This document shows positions 6,892-7,896 of a DNA stretch of 7,896 nucleotides, piece after piece (the first letter of the stretch is position 1; every line of letters starts with the position of its first letter). Below the pieces are notes generated by a model. It saw only the letters and a list, made by a program, of their open reading frames with translations, had not been told where the DNA came from and made no database searches. The stretch is from contig JAJFGT010000054.1 of the NCBI GenBank assembly GCA_021776015.1, positions 1 to 7,896 of the forward strand, in the 5' to 3' direction. This stretch comes from Alphaproteobacteria bacterium. GTDB lineage: Bacteria > Pseudomonadota > Alphaproteobacteria > Micavibrionales > Micavibrionaceae. The position numbers were made by a program, and so were the translations under genes.

Positions 6892-6920
6892 AATATGCTC
6901 CTCTATTCCATGGATTGCAA
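6892..6920 (-). promoter_or_regulatory. Possible promoter for the CBS-transporter-ymdB-like unit
   Basis: On the minus strand TTGCAA (6920-6915) and CATATT (6897-6892) are separated by 17 nt, each with four of six consensus bases. The start would fall near 6885, leaving a leader of about 60 nt that contains the inverted repeat at 6860-6878. The match is weak. Confidence 0.3.
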
Positions 6921-7015
6921 CAAAAAAATACGTATTTATCTATCTTATTGTTGTAGTTATATATTTTAGATGGTGAGGTGTATTGCTATTCTTCGTTTTT
7001 AGTAAATACGTTAAG

Positions 7016-7579
7016 TTAATAAGTTTTGGAGGGTGTTATAATTATATCGAGTCTCTGATCGTGAGGTTCTTTAGGTAGTGGAAATAAGCAAAGTTGCTGA
7101 TCAAAGGCATAACCAACAGTTATTAGAGGTTTTTCTTCTTTTTTGAGTTGCTTTAATGTGCGGTCATAATATCCTTGCCCATATCCAAGTCTCATACCTG
7201 TCCGGTCAAAGGCAACAAGAGGAACAATGATAATATCTGGAATGACTCTATTTTCAATTCTATCCACTGGTGACCGTGTTTCATACTGGCTTTTTATAAG
7301 AGGCTCCTTTCCATCCCATTGTAAAAAGATAAGAGCTGTTTGAGGTTCTTTTATTTTAGGAAGACAAATTCGGTTCTTCCTCTTTAGAAGCTCTTCTATT
7401 AAGGGATAGGTATCCATTTCATTTTGAATGGGCCAATAAAGTGCAATTATTTTATTATCTATATCAGGAATAGCTTCCAAGAAACGGGTTACCATACGCT
7501 CTGGTGCGTCAGGATCAAGTGTTAGTAAAACTCTGTGTTTTAAAGCTTGCTGACGGATTTTTTCTTTTTCTTCATTCAT
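7016..7579 (-). CDS. 5-formyltetrahydrofolate cyclo-ligase (5,10-methenyl-THF synthetase)
   Basis: This cytoplasmic enzyme uses ATP to convert 5-formyl-tetrahydrofolate to 5,10-methenyl-tetrahydrofolate, returning a storage or inhibitory folate to the one-carbon pool. The 187 residues are a normal length. The N-terminal KEKIRQQALKHR (about 5-16), with its basic residues, is family-like. NEMDTYPLI (53-61) is the substrate-loop region. The signature FDRTGMRLGYGQGYYDRTL (124-142) holds the ATP/phosphate site, and DQRLDIIITP closes the fold. The gene starts only 17 nt after the 6S RNA closing stem and lacks a good Shine-Dalgarno, so it is probably read from the 6S transcript, as with ssrS-ygfA in Escherichia coli. 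No clear terminator follows it in the 189 bp before the CBS gene. Confidence 0.95.
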   Translation of the reverse strand: MNEEKEKIRQQALKHRVLLTLDPDAPERMVTRFLEAIPDIDNKIIALYWPIQNEMDTYPLIEELLKRKNRICLPKIKEPQTALIFLQWDGKEPLIKSQYETRSPVDRIENRVIPDIIIVPLVAFDRTGMRLGYGQGYYDRTLKQLKKEEKPLITVGYAFDQQLCLFPLPKEPHDQRLDIIITPSKTY

Positions 7580-7590
7580 CTTTTTAACTT

Positions 7591-7767
7591 ATATAAGTGC
7601 CGCGGTAGCCGTGTAGATTATCAATTCGCATGTGGCCCTGTAAAACAGGTGGGTGCCATGTGTAAGCGAAAGCGGCAAAACACTAACAACTTACAGGGAC
7701 AGCTCCCGAGCGAAAAGCTATCGGCCGCTGGAATATGAGACTATCACAAACTCCGCAGCACCTATAT
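7591..7767 (-). ncRNA. ssrS: 6S RNA, regulator of RNA polymerase
   Basis: 6S RNA mimics an open promoter and sequesters the sigma70-type RNA polymerase holoenzyme, especially in stationary phase. The call rests on position (zapA upstream, 5-formyltetrahydrofolate cyclo-ligase downstream, the usual alphaproteobacterial place) and on fold. A closing stem of GUGCUGCGG (7761-7753) with CCGCGGCAC (7605-7597) gives nine consecutive pairs including one G-U. AU-rich flanks extend it by about six pairs, to 7767 and 7591. An inner stem pairs CCCUGUAA (7698-7691) with UUACAGGG (7643-7636), as expected for the arm beyond the central bubble. The RNA would be about 165-177 nt. The exact ends are inferred from pairing. 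Plus-strand ORFs over this region are chance. Confidence 0.87.
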
Positions 7768-7779
7768 TTTTCAAATCAT

Positions 7780-7808
7780 ATGGTAAACTTTTATGCCGCC
7801 TCTTTCAA
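7780..7808 (-). promoter_or_regulatory. Possible 6S RNA promoter overlapping the end of zapA
   Basis: On the minus strand TTGAAA (7808-7803), inside the last zapA codons, and TACCAT (7785-7780) are 17 nt apart. The predicted start near 7773 lies a few bases before the 5' side of the 6S closing stem. The -10 match is only four of six. An overlapping TATGAT (7780-7775) is an alternative -10 without a good -35. Confidence 0.38.
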
Positions 7809-7896
7809 GCGATTTGCAATTTTAAGGACGCGTTGATTAAGATGTTCAACGGCATTTTCTAAAGCCCTTTGATCTTCTAATGAAAGAGATGGTGAC
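7791..7896 (-). CDS. zapA: Cell division protein ZapA (partial, C-terminal 34 residues)
   Basis: Only the last 34 codons and the TAA stop are inside the window; the gene begins beyond the right edge. The visible part reads SPSLSLEDQRALENAVEHLN followed by QRVLKIANRLKEAA. It is a heptad-patterned helix like the C-terminal coiled coil through which ZapA dimers associate. ZapA is a small cytoplasmic protein that bundles FtsZ filaments at the division site. The fragment is too short for a firm family call by sequence alone. The identification leans on its position directly upstream of 6S RNA and the folate cyclo-ligase, the usual place of zapA in alphaproteobacteria. Its stop lies about 24-30 nt before the 6S RNA. 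Confidence 0.7.
   Translation of the reverse strand, partial: SPSLSLEDQRALENAVEHLNQRVLKIANRLKEAA

Noticed and set aside
6926..6937. Palindrome AAATACGTATTT followed by T residues on the minus strand, as a terminator for the folate cyclo-ligase gene
   Set aside because: Allowing a loop of four leaves only four A-U pairs, too weak for an intrinsic terminator. The distance from the stop is also about 80 nt.
6699..6956. Plus-strand ORF of 85 codons starting opposite the CBS gene
   Set aside because: Its first half is the complement of a well-supported CBS-domain gene and its second half runs through the promoter/operator region. The protein has no recognisable motif.
7547..7862. Two overlapping plus-strand ORFs (63 and 69 codons) across 7547-7738 and 7653-7862
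   Set aside because: They are antisense to the 6S RNA and the ends of its neighbours. Their codons simply reflect the complement of the structured RNA.

Overview
The window looks like a chromosomal segment of an AT-rich alphaproteobacterium. Three things suggest this: the zapA / 6S RNA / 5-formyltetrahydrofolate cyclo-ligase order, the yebC-ruvC-ruvA-ruvB run next to a ymdB-type gene, and a response regulator with an FGPDRRRR tail. The exact order or genus cannot be fixed from this sequence alone. No insertion sequences, CRISPR arrays, tRNAs, rRNAs or phage genes were seen, and no gene-free stretch exceeds 300 bases.

Layout, left to right. (1) Positions 1-2599, minus strand: a compact Holliday-junction operon transcribed yebC -> ruvC -> ruvA -> ruvB. 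The gaps are tiny, ruvA and ruvB overlap by 4 bp, and ruvB runs off the left edge. (2) Positions 2600-2835: a divergent, AT-rich intergenic region. (3) Positions 2836-4036, plus strand: a two-gene unit of a stand-alone receiver-domain response regulator and an 8-bp-overlapping gene for an unrecognised helical protein that resembles a histidine phosphotransfer (Hpt) domain without its histidine. It ends in a short hairpin shared with the converging gene. (4) Positions 4042-6826, minus strand: a CBS-pair protein, an ArsB/NhaD-type membrane transporter and a YmdB-family metallophosphoesterase, probably co-transcribed in that order. A 7-bp-arm inverted repeat lies just upstream of the CBS gene. 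(5) Positions 7016-7896, minus strand: the 3' end of zapA, the 6S RNA gene and the 5-formyltetrahydrofolate cyclo-ligase gene.

How the genes work together. RuvA, RuvB and RuvC form the branch-migration and resolution machine for recombination intermediates, and YebC is its usual genomic neighbour. 6S RNA and the folate enzyme form the widespread ssrS-ygfA pair, with the cell-division gene zapA upstream. The CBS protein probably senses an adenine nucleotide and may regulate the adjacent transporter. The response regulator and its translationally coupled partner look like a signalling pair.

Most of the window is conserved housekeeping DNA. The parts most worth a second look are the response regulator / pseudo-Hpt pair, the CBS-transporter pair with its palindrome, and the apparent insertion of both units into an otherwise conserved alphaproteobacterial gene cluster. 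I saw no clear case of a wholly new system.
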